Shown here: one piece after another, positions 7,531-16,053 of the stretch
Layout: each line of letters begins with the position of its first letter
Position numbering within the stretch: the stretch's first letter is position 1
From: JBAYDV01 sp041668045
GTDB taxonomy: Bacteria; Bacteroidota; Bacteroidia; Bacteroidales; UBA932
Direction: 5' to 3'
Assembly: GCA_041668045.1 (NCBI GenBank)
Contig: JBAYDV010000030.1
Span: forward strand, 1 to 22,171
DNA length: 22,171 bases
Position numbers and translations under genes: made by a program
Notes under the pieces: model-generated
Databases searched by the model: none
What the model was told of the DNA's origin: nothing
What the model saw: only the letters and a program-made list of their open reading frames with translations

Positions 7531-8790
7531 ATGTTTTATCATTTATTCGAATATCTTCAGCAACATACTAATTTTCCAGGAGTTGGGGTAATGCACTATA
7601 TCTCAGTACGAGCTATATTAGCTAATATTACGGCTTTATGTTTCGCATTGTTTATAGGGAAAAAGATTATAAGATTACTTCAAAAGAATCAGATAGGTGA
7701 AGAAATAAGAAATTTAGGTCTTGAAGGTCAAATGCAGAAAAAAGGTACTCCTACAATGGGTGGACTTATTATTATATTCTCTATACTTGTTCCTATTTTA
7801 CTCTTTGGTAATTTATTAAATATATATGTTCAATTACTAATACTTACTACTGTTTGGCTTGGAGCTATAGGTTTCATGGATGATTATCTTAAATTGAAAA
7901 AGAAGAATAAAGAAGGATTAAGAGGTAAGTATAAAATCATAGGACAGGTAATATTAGGATTAATAGTCGGTATAGTTTTATATACTAATGATAATGTTGT
8001 TTTATTAGATGAAGTTCATAATAAAAATCTTGAGTCTTCATTGATGAAAACCGAACAGGGTTACGTTCCTGTCCATAAAAGTACTTTAACTACTATCCCT
8101 TTTATTAAAAAGAATGAATTCGATTATTCGTGGCTAGTTCCCGGCAATGGGAAATTTACTCAAACTGCATCATGGTTTGTGTATATATTAGTTATTATAT
8201 TTATTATAACTGGCGTATCTAATGGAGCTAATCTTACGGATGGCCTGGATGGCTTGTCAGCGGGTATATCTGCGATAGTTGGAGCAGTTTTAGGCATATT
8301 CGCCTATCTATCTGGACATATAGGCTTAGCAGGGTATCTTAATATCATGTATATTCCAATGTCTGGAGAAATAGTAGTTTTCTTGTCATGTTTCTTGGGT
8401 GCATTAATTGGATTCTTATGGTATAACGCATATCCAGCTCAAGTATTTATGGGAGATACAGGAAGTTTAATGATAGGTGGTGTTATAGCTGTCGCTGCTA
8501 TAGTTATCAGAAAGGAACTTTTACTTCCTATTCTTTGTGGCATTTTTTTGGTAGAAAGTCTTTCTGTTATTATACAAAGATTACATTTTAAACATACCAA
8601 ATTAAAATATGGAAAGGGTGAACGAGTATTTAAAATGGCTCCTTTACATCATCATTTCCAAACTGAAGGAGTAGATTCTAAAATAACAAAACCTGCTGTA
8701 GCTATTCATGAGAATAAAATAGTTATGAGATTTTGGATTATAGGTATTTTATTAGCTGCTGCTACATTGATAACATTAAAAATTAGATAA
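7531..8790 (+). CDS. mraY: Phospho-MurNAc-pentapeptide translocase MraY
   Basis: MraY transfers phospho-MurNAc-pentapeptide from UDP to undecaprenyl phosphate, forming lipid I at the inner face of the membrane. The 419-residue protein is strongly hydrophobic, with about ten membrane segments. Key motifs are KKGTPTMGG (70-78), MDDYLK with the catalytic aspartate pair D117-D118, NLTDGLDGL (234-242) with D237, MGDTGS (307-312) and PLHHHFQ (371-377). A stretch of about 55 residues after the fifth segment (about 155-210) makes it longer than the roughly 360 residues of E. coli MraY; insertions here are typical of Bacteroidota MraY. It starts four bases after murE and ends two bases before murD. 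Confidence 0.97.
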   Translation: MFYHLFEYLQQHTNFPGVGVMHYISVRAILANITALCFALFIGKKIIRLLQKNQIGEEIRNLGLEGQMQKKGTPTMGGLIIIFSILVPILLFGNLLNIYVQLLILTTVWLGAIGFMDDYLKLKKKNKEGLRGKYKIIGQVILGLIVGIVLYTNDNVVLLDEVHNKNLESSLMKTEQGYVPVHKSTLTTIPFIKKNEFDYSWLVPGNGKFTQTASWFVYILVIIFIITGVSNGANLTDGLDGLSAGISAIVGAVLGIFAYLSGHIGLAGYLNIMYIPMSGEIVVFLSCFLGALIGFLWYNAYPAQVFMGDTGSLMIGGVIAVAAIVIRKELLLPILCGIFLVESLSVIIQRLHFKHTKLKYGKGERVFKMAPLHHHFQTEGVDSKITKPAVAIHENKIVMRFWIIGILLAAATLITLKIR

Positions 8791-8792
8791 TT

Positions 8793-10127
8793 ATGAAAAG
8801 AATAGTAATATTAGGAGGTGGAGAAAGCGGCGTTGGTGCTGCCATCTTAGCTAAAGTTAAAGGCTTCGAGGTATTTCTATCTGACAAAAATAATATAAGC
8901 GTTAAATCTAAGAGTTTACTAATGTCTTATAAGATAGATTATGAGGAGGGAGGACACACTAAAGATAAAATTTTTAGTGCAGATGAAGTTATAAAAAGTC
9001 CAGGAATACCTGATAGTATAGATATAATTCAAGAAATTTTATCTAGAAATATTCCAATTATTTCTGAAATAGAATTCGCTGGAAGATATGACAAGGCTAA
9101 GAAAATTTGCATTACCGGAAGTAATGGTAAAACGACTACCACTTCTTTAATTTATTATTTGCTTAAGAATGCTGGATTAAACGTGGGACTAGCAGGCAAT
9201 ATCGGAGAGAGTTACGCATATCAGGTAGCTACTGAAAATTTCGATATCTACGTTTTGGAATTGAGTAGTTTTCAGTTAGATGGTATGTATGATTTCAAGG
9301 CAGATATAGCTATTATATTAAATATTACTCCTGATCACCTGGATCGCTATAATTTTAAAATGGAGAATTATGTAAAGGCTAAATTCAGAATCACTCGCAA
9401 TATGTCTAGTGAGGATTGTTTCATATTCTGTCAGGATGATGAAGTTACTTTAAATCACCTTAGTAATATAGTACTAAGAGCTAAAAAACTGCCTTTCACT
9501 CAGATTGAAAAATTAGAACAAGGTGCCGATTTAGAAGATGAAACTATAAAAGTTAAGTATGAAGAAGATGAGTTCGATATTTTAGCTAAGGATTTATCAT
9601 TATCAGGCAAACATAATATATATAATTCTATGGCCGCTGCCATTACCGCGCGCGTTATGAATATTAAAAACTCTGTAATTAGAGATAGTTTAATGTCCTT
9701 TAGTGGTATTGAACATAGAATGGAAAAAGTATTAGAGGTTAAACAAGTACTTTATATTAATGATTCTAAGGCTACTAATGTGAATTCTACCTGGTATGCT
9801 TTGGAGAGTATTGACCGTCCTATAATATGGATAGCTGGAGGAACTGATAAGGGGAATGATTATTCTGCATTGTATGAACTTGTTGAGAAGAAGGTCAAAC
9901 ATTTGATTTGCCTTGGCATAGATAATGAAAAACTTCATAAGAGTTTTGAAGGCAAGGTTGATTCGATTAGTGATGTTAAATCTGCCAAGGCTGCTGTAAA
10001 AAAAGCATATGAGCTAGCAGAAAAGAATGATGTGGTTTTATTATCTCCATGTTGTGCTAGTTTTGATTTATTTAAGAATTATGAAGAAAGAGGAGATTTA
10101 TTTAAAGAAGCTGTAAGAAAATTATAA
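8793..10127 (+). CDS. murD: UDP-MurNAc-L-alanine:D-glutamate ligase MurD
   Basis: MurD adds D-glutamate to UDP-MurNAc-L-Ala in the cytoplasm using ATP. The 444-residue product begins with a Rossmann-like UDP-binding strand and GGGESGVGAAILA (8-20). The ATPase P-loop is GSNGKTTTT at 109-117, followed by the Mur ligase motif ELSSFQLD and the NITPDHLDRY stretch. The C-terminal domain contains INDSKATNVNST and GGTDKGNDY, both characteristic of MurD rather than MurC, E or F, and ends with SPCCASFDLFKNYEERGDLFKEAV. Length and motifs are complete. It starts two bases after mraY and ends seven bases before ftsW. Confidence 0.97.
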   Translation: MKRIVILGGGESGVGAAILAKVKGFEVFLSDKNNISVKSKSLLMSYKIDYEEGGHTKDKIFSADEVIKSPGIPDSIDIIQEILSRNIPIISEIEFAGRYDKAKKICITGSNGKTTTTSLIYYLLKNAGLNVGLAGNIGESYAYQVATENFDIYVLELSSFQLDGMYDFKADIAIILNITPDHLDRYNFKMENYVKAKFRITRNMSSEDCFIFCQDDEVTLNHLSNIVLRAKKLPFTQIEKLEQGADLEDETIKVKYEEDEFDILAKDLSLSGKHNIYNSMAAAITARVMNIKNSVIRDSLMSFSGIEHRMEKVLEVKQVLYINDSKATNVNSTWYALESIDRPIIWIAGGTDKGNDYSALYELVEKKVKHLICLGIDNEKLHKSFEGKVDSISDVKSAKAAVKKAYELAEKNDVVLLSPCCASFDLFKNYEERGDLFKEAVRKL

Positions 10128-10134
10128 GATAATT

Positions 10135-11451
10135 ATGAAAACACAGGAAAAAAAGATTCAAAAAAAAAGAACTACGAGAAAATCTAAGTTCATAAAATTA
10201 CGAGGTGATCGTATGATATGGCTTATCGTAGCTCTATTGGCTATGATTTCTATTGTTTCCGTATTTTCATCATCTAACGCTTTAGCTTATAAATTTCATA
10301 CGACTACTTTTACTTTCTTATTAAAACAAATGCTGTATGTAGGCTTTGGCCTTTTATGTATGTTAGGATGTTATAGCATACCTATTGGCTGGTATAGAAA
10401 ATACTCTAGTCCTTTGTTGGTATTAGCATGGGTCTTATTATTATATACAATATTCGGAGGTTCAACGTTAAATCATGCTCGTAGATGGATACATATCTGG
10501 AAGTTTACATTTCAGCCATCTGAATTTGCTAAAATAGCGATTATACTATATCTGGCACGGACATTAGAGGCGTTTTCTATAAAAACTTTTAAAGAATATG
10601 TATTAAGAATATTGATACCATGTGCGGTGACCATTATTTTATGTTTAACAGGTAGTGTATCAGTAGCTATCATAGTAGCGATTATATGTTTTATAATTAT
10701 TTGGATTTCTAATATAGATAGTAAATTTATATGGAGAACGGTTGGTATAGCTCTTATAGGAGTATTAGCTATTTTTGGTATTCACCAATTATTTGGCACA
10801 TTCCAGAGATTAGATACTTTTACTGCTAGAATAGAGAGATATGTGAAAGGTAGTGATGTGAAAAATATGACAGAGGCTGAGTTAGAAGAATATAATGCTA
10901 AGAATTATCAAGCTGAACAGGCTAAAGAAGCCATTCAGTTAGGTGGTATTTTCGGAAGAGGGCCTGGCAATAGTATTAAGAAAGACACATTGCCTCATCC
11001 ATATTCTGATTTTATTTATACTATAATAATAGAAGAAACAGGGATCATCGGTGCTATAGTCGTGCTACTTTTATATATATGGTTTTTATTTCGATGTATA
11101 GCCATAGCTCAAGCATGTAAAAAAGTCTTTTCCACCATAACAGTTCTAGGTATAGGGGCTTTGATTACGACTCAGGCTTTTATGCATATATTGGTTAATG
11201 TGGGAATATTTCCAGTAACAGGACAGACACTACCATTAATAAGTCTAGGTGGATCCTCAACTTTGGTGATGGGATGTGCTTTCGGAATAGTACTGTCTAT
11301 TAACAGGACGATAGAAATAAAGATAGAAAAAGAAAAAATAGCAGAGAAAGAAGCCGAGGCGAAGGCTAAATATGAAGAAGAGCTTCTTAAGTGTGCTATG
11401 GATGATAATAATAATGAGCAAAATGATGAAAAAGAAAAGAATAATAATTAG
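10135..11451 (+). CDS. ftsW: Septal peptidoglycan glycosyltransferase FtsW
   Basis: FtsW is the SEDS-family polymerase that makes septal glycan strands from lipid II with FtsI. The 438-residue protein has a basic N-terminus and about ten membrane segments from residue 28 to 390. Family motifs include NHARRWI (113-119), QPSEFAK (127-133), the extracytoplasmic PHPYSDFIYTIIIEE region with D292, the position of the SEDS catalytic aspartate, and TGQTLPLISLGGSS (362-375). The C-terminal cytoplasmic tail (about 395-438) is highly charged and ends in an Asn/Glu-rich run, with poor conservation expected. Identification as FtsW rather than RodA rests on its place between murD and murG. Its last 26 bases overlap murG. 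Confidence 0.95.
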   Translation: MKTQEKKIQKKRTTRKSKFIKLRGDRMIWLIVALLAMISIVSVFSSSNALAYKFHTTTFTFLLKQMLYVGFGLLCMLGCYSIPIGWYRKYSSPLLVLAWVLLLYTIFGGSTLNHARRWIHIWKFTFQPSEFAKIAIILYLARTLEAFSIKTFKEYVLRILIPCAVTIILCLTGSVSVAIIVAIICFIIIWISNIDSKFIWRTVGIALIGVLAIFGIHQLFGTFQRLDTFTARIERYVKGSDVKNMTEAELEEYNAKNYQAEQAKEAIQLGGIFGRGPGNSIKKDTLPHPYSDFIYTIIIEETGIIGAIVVLLLYIWFLFRCIAIAQACKKVFSTITVLGIGALITTQAFMHILVNVGIFPVTGQTLPLISLGGSSTLVMGCAFGIVLSINRTIEIKIEKEKIAEKEAEAKAKYEEELLKCAMDDNNNEQNDEKEKNNN

Positions 11452-12535
11452 TGGTGGAGGTACTGGAGGACATATTTTTCCAGCACTATCTATCGCAAAT
11501 GCCTTAAAAGAAAAGGATAATAATATAGAATTTTTATTTATTGGGGCTAATGGCAAGATGGAGATGAAAAGAGTCCCTGAGGCTGGTTATAAAATTAAAG
11601 GATTACCCGTAGCTGGATTGAATAGAAGTTTTTCTTTTTCTAATTTAAAATTACCATTTAAGGTAATTAATAGTATTCATATAGCTAAAAAAATCATCAA
11701 AGAATTTAAGCCAGATGTAGTCGTCGGCGTTGGTGGATTCGCTAGTGCCCCTACTCTTTGGAGTGCTCAGAGATTAAATATACCTTGCTTGATTCAAGAG
11801 CAGAATTCTTATGCTGGCTTAACGAATAAAACATTGGCCAAACATGTTCAAAAGATATGTGTCGCATATAAAGGGATGTCTAAATTTTTCCCTGAGGAGA
11901 AGATTATTTTTACTGGCAATCCTATAAGAAAAGAAATTCGTCAATATAATCAGGATGACAAAAAAGAAGGGTTTAAATTCTATAATCTAGACCCTGATAA
12001 AAAATGTATTTTCGTCGTAGGAGGAAGCTTAGGCTGCCGCACGCTTAATGATTCTGTAAGGCAATGGGTACTTGATCGCGCCTCTAGTGCTTCGTATCAG
12101 ATTATATGGCAGAGTGGACAATATTATAAGACGGAAGTAGATAACTTTATGGCAGAGCATAAAGTGGATAATGTAAAGAATTTCGCATTTATATCCAGGA
12201 TGGATTTAGCTTACGCAGCTGCAGACATAATAGTATCTAGAGCAGGTGCTGGTACTATATCAGAGCTTTGTCAAGCAGGCAAAGCTACTATATTCGTACC
12301 TTCTCCCAACGTGGCTGAGGATCATCAAACGCATAATGCTATGGCCTTGGTTAATGAGAAGGCTGCTTTGATGGTTAAGGACAATGAGTGTAGAGCACAG
12401 TTGTTCGATTTAGTAGAAGATTTACTTGAGCATCCTGTTAAGATAGCAGAGATGGAAAAGAATATTTTATCATTAGCTAAACCTAATGCTTCAAGTAATA
12501 TAGCGGACGAGGTTTTGAAATTGATTAATAAATAG
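11426..12535 (+). CDS. murG: Lipid II synthase MurG (UDP-GlcNAc:lipid I N-acetylglucosaminyltransferase)
   Basis: MurG adds GlcNAc to lipid I on the cytoplasmic membrane face, making lipid II. With ATG 11426 the product has 369 residues and starts MKKKRIIISGGGTGGHIFPA, in which GGGTGGH (10-16) is the first glycine-rich loop. GVGGFAS (101-107) and QEQN (124-127) follow. The C-terminal half holds VGGSLGCR and SRAGAGTISEL, the UDP-GlcNAc-binding region, then EDHQTHNAMAL. An adjacent ATG at 11423 is equally possible; further upstream in-frame ATGs at 11372 and 11414 would add residues before the first beta strand that do not resemble the family. The start lies inside ftsW, so coupling is likely. 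Confidence 0.95.
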   Translation: MKKKRIIISGGGTGGHIFPALSIANALKEKDNNIEFLFIGANGKMEMKRVPEAGYKIKGLPVAGLNRSFSFSNLKLPFKVINSIHIAKKIIKEFKPDVVVGVGGFASAPTLWSAQRLNIPCLIQEQNSYAGLTNKTLAKHVQKICVAYKGMSKFFPEEKIIFTGNPIRKEIRQYNQDDKKEGFKFYNLDPDKKCIFVVGGSLGCRTLNDSVRQWVLDRASSASYQIIWQSGQYYKTEVDNFMAEHKVDNVKNFAFISRMDLAYAAADIIVSRAGAGTISELCQAGKATIFVPSPNVAEDHQTHNAMALVNEKAALMVKDNECRAQLFDLVEDLLEHPVKIAEMEKNILSLAKPNASSNIADEVLKLINK

Positions 12536-12545
12536 TTAGAAGATA

Positions 12546-13904
12546 ATGTTAAAAGATGTATATTTTTTAGGTATTGGCGGTATTGGCATGAGTGCTATAG
12601 CTAGATATTATAATCATGCTGGTTATAATGTAGCGGGATACGATCGTACTCCAAGTAGAATTACTGATGCGTTAGAAAGCGAAGGAATAAAAGTTCATTT
12701 TACGGAGAAAATGAACGAGATTCCTGAGGACATTGCCACGACTCTTGTTATTTATACTCCTGCTATCCCACATGATAATAAGGAATTGGAGTATGTGATA
12801 GAGAAAGGGTATCGCCTGATTAAAAGGTCTAAGGCTTTGGGGGAGATAGCTAAGAATCAGAAGTGTCTGGCTATTTCTGGGACACATGGAAAAACAAGTA
12901 CGAGTACTCTCCTGGCCCATATATTGACAGATTCTGGGGAGGGCTGTAATGCCTTTTTAGGAGGAATTTCCAAGAATTATCATACTAATCTTTTATTATC
13001 TAAGAATAATGTTCTCGTGGCTGAGGCTGATGAGTTCGATCGTTCTTTTTTACAGTTATCACCTCAAATAGCAGTCGTAACAGCAGCTGACGCTGATCAT
13101 CTTGATATTTATAAGGATGTATCGCATGTCCGTGAGGCTTTTTGTGACTTCGCTAGTCAAGTGAGTGATTTTCTTTTAATTAAGAAAGGTATAAATCTTA
13201 ATATCCCACATAAGGATGGACGGACTGTTTATGAGTATTCTTTCGATAGTGAGTGTGATTTTTATGCGGCTGATTTAGTGCTTTTGGAGGGAGGATATTT
13301 TGATTTTTCTATAGTTAGTCCCTGGAGGAAGATTGAGCATTGTCGAGTGGGCGTTCCTGGATGGGTTAATGTGGAGAATGCTGTAGCTGCTGGTGCTGTA
13401 GCTTTGTTACATGGCTTAAGTGATGAGCAGATTCGTCATGGTCTGAAGTCATTTAAAGGCGTTGAACGTAGATTTGATATACATATTAATACTAAGAAGT
13501 GTATTTATATCGATGATTATGCACATCATCCAAATGAGATTTCTGCATCTATAAGTTCTATACGAGGGATGTTTCCTGGTAGAAAAATTTGTGGTATCTT
13601 TCAACCTCATTTATTTACCAGAACTCAGAGTTTTTATAAAGATTTCGCTAAGAGCCTTTCTAGCTTGGATGAAGTTTTAATTTTACCTATATATCCTGCT
13701 CGTGAAGAGCCTATAAAGGGTGTTACTTCTGAGTTAATTTTTGATCTTGTTTCTTGTAAGAAAGAATTGATTAAAAAAGATGAGTTAATGAATAAGATTA
13801 ATAATAAAGATATAGATATTTTAGTTAGTTTTGGTGCTGGTGATATTGATAGATTTATAAATCCGATTACTGAGTTATTAAGAAAAAAATATATTAATGA
13901 TTAA
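12546..13904 (+). CDS. murC: UDP-N-acetylmuramate:L-alanine ligase MurC
   Basis: MurC attaches the first stem residue, L-alanine, to UDP-MurNAc with ATP in the cytoplasm. The 452-residue product has the N-terminal glycine motif GIGGIGMSAIA (9-19), the ATPase P-loop GTHGKTS (112-118), in which GTHGKT is characteristic of MurC and Mpl, the EADEFDRSF stretch, and DDYAHHPNE (from 323) in the C-terminal domain. Mpl, a recycling enzyme, is a relative, but length and the place between murG and ftsQ favour MurC. It begins ten bases after murG, and its stop overlaps the ftsQ start by eight bases. Confidence 0.95.
   Translation: MLKDVYFLGIGGIGMSAIARYYNHAGYNVAGYDRTPSRITDALESEGIKVHFTEKMNEIPEDIATTLVIYTPAIPHDNKELEYVIEKGYRLIKRSKALGEIAKNQKCLAISGTHGKTSTSTLLAHILTDSGEGCNAFLGGISKNYHTNLLLSKNNVLVAEADEFDRSFLQLSPQIAVVTAADADHLDIYKDVSHVREAFCDFASQVSDFLLIKKGINLNIPHKDGRTVYEYSFDSECDFYAADLVLLEGGYFDFSIVSPWRKIEHCRVGVPGWVNVENAVAAGAVALLHGLSDEQIRHGLKSFKGVERRFDIHINTKKCIYIDDYAHHPNEISASISSIRGMFPGRKICGIFQPHLFTRTQSFYKDFAKSLSSLDEVLILPIYPAREEPIKGVTSELIFDLVSCKKELIKKDELMNKINNKDIDILVSFGAGDIDRFINPITELLRKKYIND
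12693..12716. repeat. Short inverted repeat within murC
   Basis: GTTCATTTT (12693-12701) and AAAATGAAC (12708-12716) pair perfectly across a six-base loop, in codons 50-57 of murC. No T-tract follows. In a window of this length and base composition one or two such 9-bp hairpins are expected by chance, so function is doubtful. Confidence 0.3.
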
Positions 13905-14685
13905 AAAGATATTCTCCATAATAGGTATTGTTATACTGTTTTCTATCGTTGCTACATATTTCATCTTGGTCTCAGACTTAAAGGAGAAAGGTGATAGGAC
14001 TATTATGTGTCAGAATATTACTGTTACTATATTGGATAGTTTACAAAATAGATTTGTGAGTAAGAAAGAAGTAAAAGATATTTTAATTAGTTCTAAGGCT
14101 AATCCACTGAAACAGCATCCATGTGATTTAGATTTATCTGACATGGAAAATTTATTAAATAAAAAGAGCGCTATAAAGTTTAGTGATGTTTCAGTTACTC
14201 GTGATGGAAAGATCTTAGTCGATATTACTCAGAGAAGACCTGTTTTAAGAATTGAGACTCGTTTCGGAGGATTTTATGTGGATGATACTAATTATATATT
14301 TCCTCTTGTTAATACATTTACCTCATATGTACCTATTATTTGTGGACATATTCCTATCAAACTGTCTGAAGGTTATAGAGGAGAGACAGCAGATCATGAA
14401 TCAAAATGGCTTAATAAAATACTTAAATTTGGAAAATTTCTCGATAATCACGAATTTTGGAATGCCCAAATTCAACAGATTTATATAGAAAAAAATCAGG
14501 ATTTGGTCTTTTATACGAGAGTCGGGAATCAAAAAATTATTTTCGGACAGCCTGAAAATATTGAATATAAATTTAATAAGCTGAATGCATATTATCATAA
14601 CATAGTACCTAATGAGGGTTGGAATAAATTTAAAGAGATAAATTTAAAATATTCAAATCAGATAATTTGCACAGAAAACAAATAG
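13897..14685 (+). CDS. ftsQ: Cell division protein FtsQ
   Basis: FtsQ is a bitopic membrane protein that joins FtsL and FtsB and connects early and late divisome proteins. The 262-residue product has a short cytoplasmic start, one membrane segment at about 5-25 and a periplasmic part. Residues about 40-115 look like a POTRA domain (ITVTILDSLQNRFVSKKEVKDIL, then VSVTRDGKILVDITQRRPVLRI), and the rest is the FtsQ beta domain (about 116-255). Sequence is typically weakly conserved, so the call combines topology, the POTRA-like region and the position between murC and ftsA. The start overlaps murC by eight bases, and 22 bases separate it from ftsA. Confidence 0.9.
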   Translation: MIKKIFSIIGIVILFSIVATYFILVSDLKEKGDRTIMCQNITVTILDSLQNRFVSKKEVKDILISSKANPLKQHPCDLDLSDMENLLNKKSAIKFSDVSVTRDGKILVDITQRRPVLRIETRFGGFYVDDTNYIFPLVNTFTSYVPIICGHIPIKLSEGYRGETADHESKWLNKILKFGKFLDNHEFWNAQIQQIYIEKNQDLVFYTRVGNQKIIFGQPENIEYKFNKLNAYYHNIVPNEGWNKFKEINLKYSNQIICTENK

Positions 14686-14707
14686 AAAGTAGCGCAAGAT
14701 ATATATT

Positions 14708-16042
14708 ATGAAAAGAATTATTACAGCAATAGATTTTGGTACTTCTAAAGTTACTACTATCGCCGGACAAAAAGTTGGCGGAAGTACTAAAATTATAGGT
14801 TATAGCGTAGCACCATCTAATGGAGTTATTCGAGGAGAAGTCGTAAATATACAGAAAGTTATTACGTCTGTTCAACCAACCATTAGGGATGTTGAAAGTC
14901 AAATTGGACAAACTATTACTGAAGTCTATGTTGGTATATCTGGTCAACAAATACATTGTAAAACTATCCACACCTCTAGGAATAGAAATCGCGATGAATT
15001 AGTTAGTGCTATCGAAATCGATAATATGATTAAAGATATTTATAATTCAAAAATAGAAGATGATGAGATCATATTAAATGTTATTCCACAGTCATATAAT
15101 GTTGGAAACTACCAGGAAGTTGATCCAATAGGTATGTCTGGTCCAGAGATAGAAGGTAGCTTCTTAGCTATTATAGGAAAGAAAAATTTATATCATAATA
15201 TATCATTAGTACTAGAGAAGTTAAAATTAAAACTTAAAAGGATAATTATTAATCCTATCGCTTCTGCTTCTGCCGTCCTGTCTGAAGATGAGAAAGAAGT
15301 TGGAGTAGCTATGGTTGATATCGGAGCTGGAACTAGTGATTTATTAGTTTGTAAGGATAATATAGTAAAACATACTGCTATAATACCTTTTGCTGGTAAA
15401 TCTGTTACTGATGATATTCGTTTGATATGTAAAGTGTCTTTAAGAAATTCTGAAAAAATTAAAAAATATCATGGTACTTGTATCGCAGATAATAGCTTAA
15501 GTAATCAATCTATTTCTATGGATAACATAGGAAGTGGACAGTCCCAAGATATTCCTCTTCGACTAATTTCAAGTGTTATTGAAGCCAGAATAGCTGAAAT
15601 CTTCGAAACTTTAAAAGCAGAACTTGAGAATAACAATTTATTTCAATATACCCATAGGGGGCTTGTTCTGACTGGGGGTTCTTCTCATCTTACACATATT
15701 CATCTTTTAGCAGAAAAAATACTAGGCTTAAAAGTGAGAATAGCTAGTCCTTCTAGTCCTAACATATTATCTAATTCTGTGGAAAGTGTCTTTTCTAAAG
15801 AAGCATCAACCGCAGTAGGTCTTATTATAGAAGGAATTAAAGATATGGGAGTTTTAGCTGATGAGGAAGTAGAAAACGAAGCTGATACTGCTGACTATGG
15901 AAGTATATTTACCGATAAGGAGTATGAGAATGACGAGCCTAAAGAAAGAAAAAAGAAAAATGTTAAGAAGAAAGAAAAACGTAAATCTTTAAAAGATAGA
16001 CTTGCTGGATTTTTCGATATTCCTGATGATAATGAAGCTTAA
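14708..16042 (+). CDS. ftsA: Cell division protein FtsA (actin-like Z-ring anchor)
   Basis: FtsA is an actin-fold ATPase that tethers FtsZ to the membrane and recruits the divisome. The 444-residue product shows the phosphate 1 motif AIDFGTSKV (7-15), the SHS2/1C region at about 80-160, the phosphate 2 motif VDIGAGTSDL (203-212) and the adenosine motif LTGGSSH (321-327). After an acidic, poorly conserved linker (about 383-410), a lysine-rich run leads into SLKDRLAGFFDI (427-438), an amphipathic segment that resembles the membrane-targeting helix of FtsA. It sits between ftsQ and ftsZ, 11 bases before the latter, in the conserved order. Confidence 0.96.
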   Translation: MKRIITAIDFGTSKVTTIAGQKVGGSTKIIGYSVAPSNGVIRGEVVNIQKVITSVQPTIRDVESQIGQTITEVYVGISGQQIHCKTIHTSRNRNRDELVSAIEIDNMIKDIYNSKIEDDEIILNVIPQSYNVGNYQEVDPIGMSGPEIEGSFLAIIGKKNLYHNISLVLEKLKLKLKRIIINPIASASAVLSEDEKEVGVAMVDIGAGTSDLLVCKDNIVKHTAIIPFAGKSVTDDIRLICKVSLRNSEKIKKYHGTCIADNSLSNQSISMDNIGSGQSQDIPLRLISSVIEARIAEIFETLKAELENNNLFQYTHRGLVLTGGSSHLTHIHLLAEKILGLKVRIASPSSPNILSNSVESVFSKEASTAVGLIIEGIKDMGVLADEEVENEADTADYGSIFTDKEYENDEPKERKKKNVKKKEKRKSLKDRLAGFFDIPDDNEA

Positions 16043-16053
16043 TAATAAACAAT

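Noticed and set aside
11372..11425. Longer murG reading frame from ATG 11372 or 11414
   Set aside because: It lies in the charged tail of ftsW and adds residues before the first beta strand of MurG that the family lacks.
14630..14971. Minus-strand open frame of 113 codons across the ftsQ-ftsA junction
   Set aside because: It is antisense to two conserved genes, with an Asn/Ser/Tyr-rich composition typical of shadow frames in AT-rich DNA.
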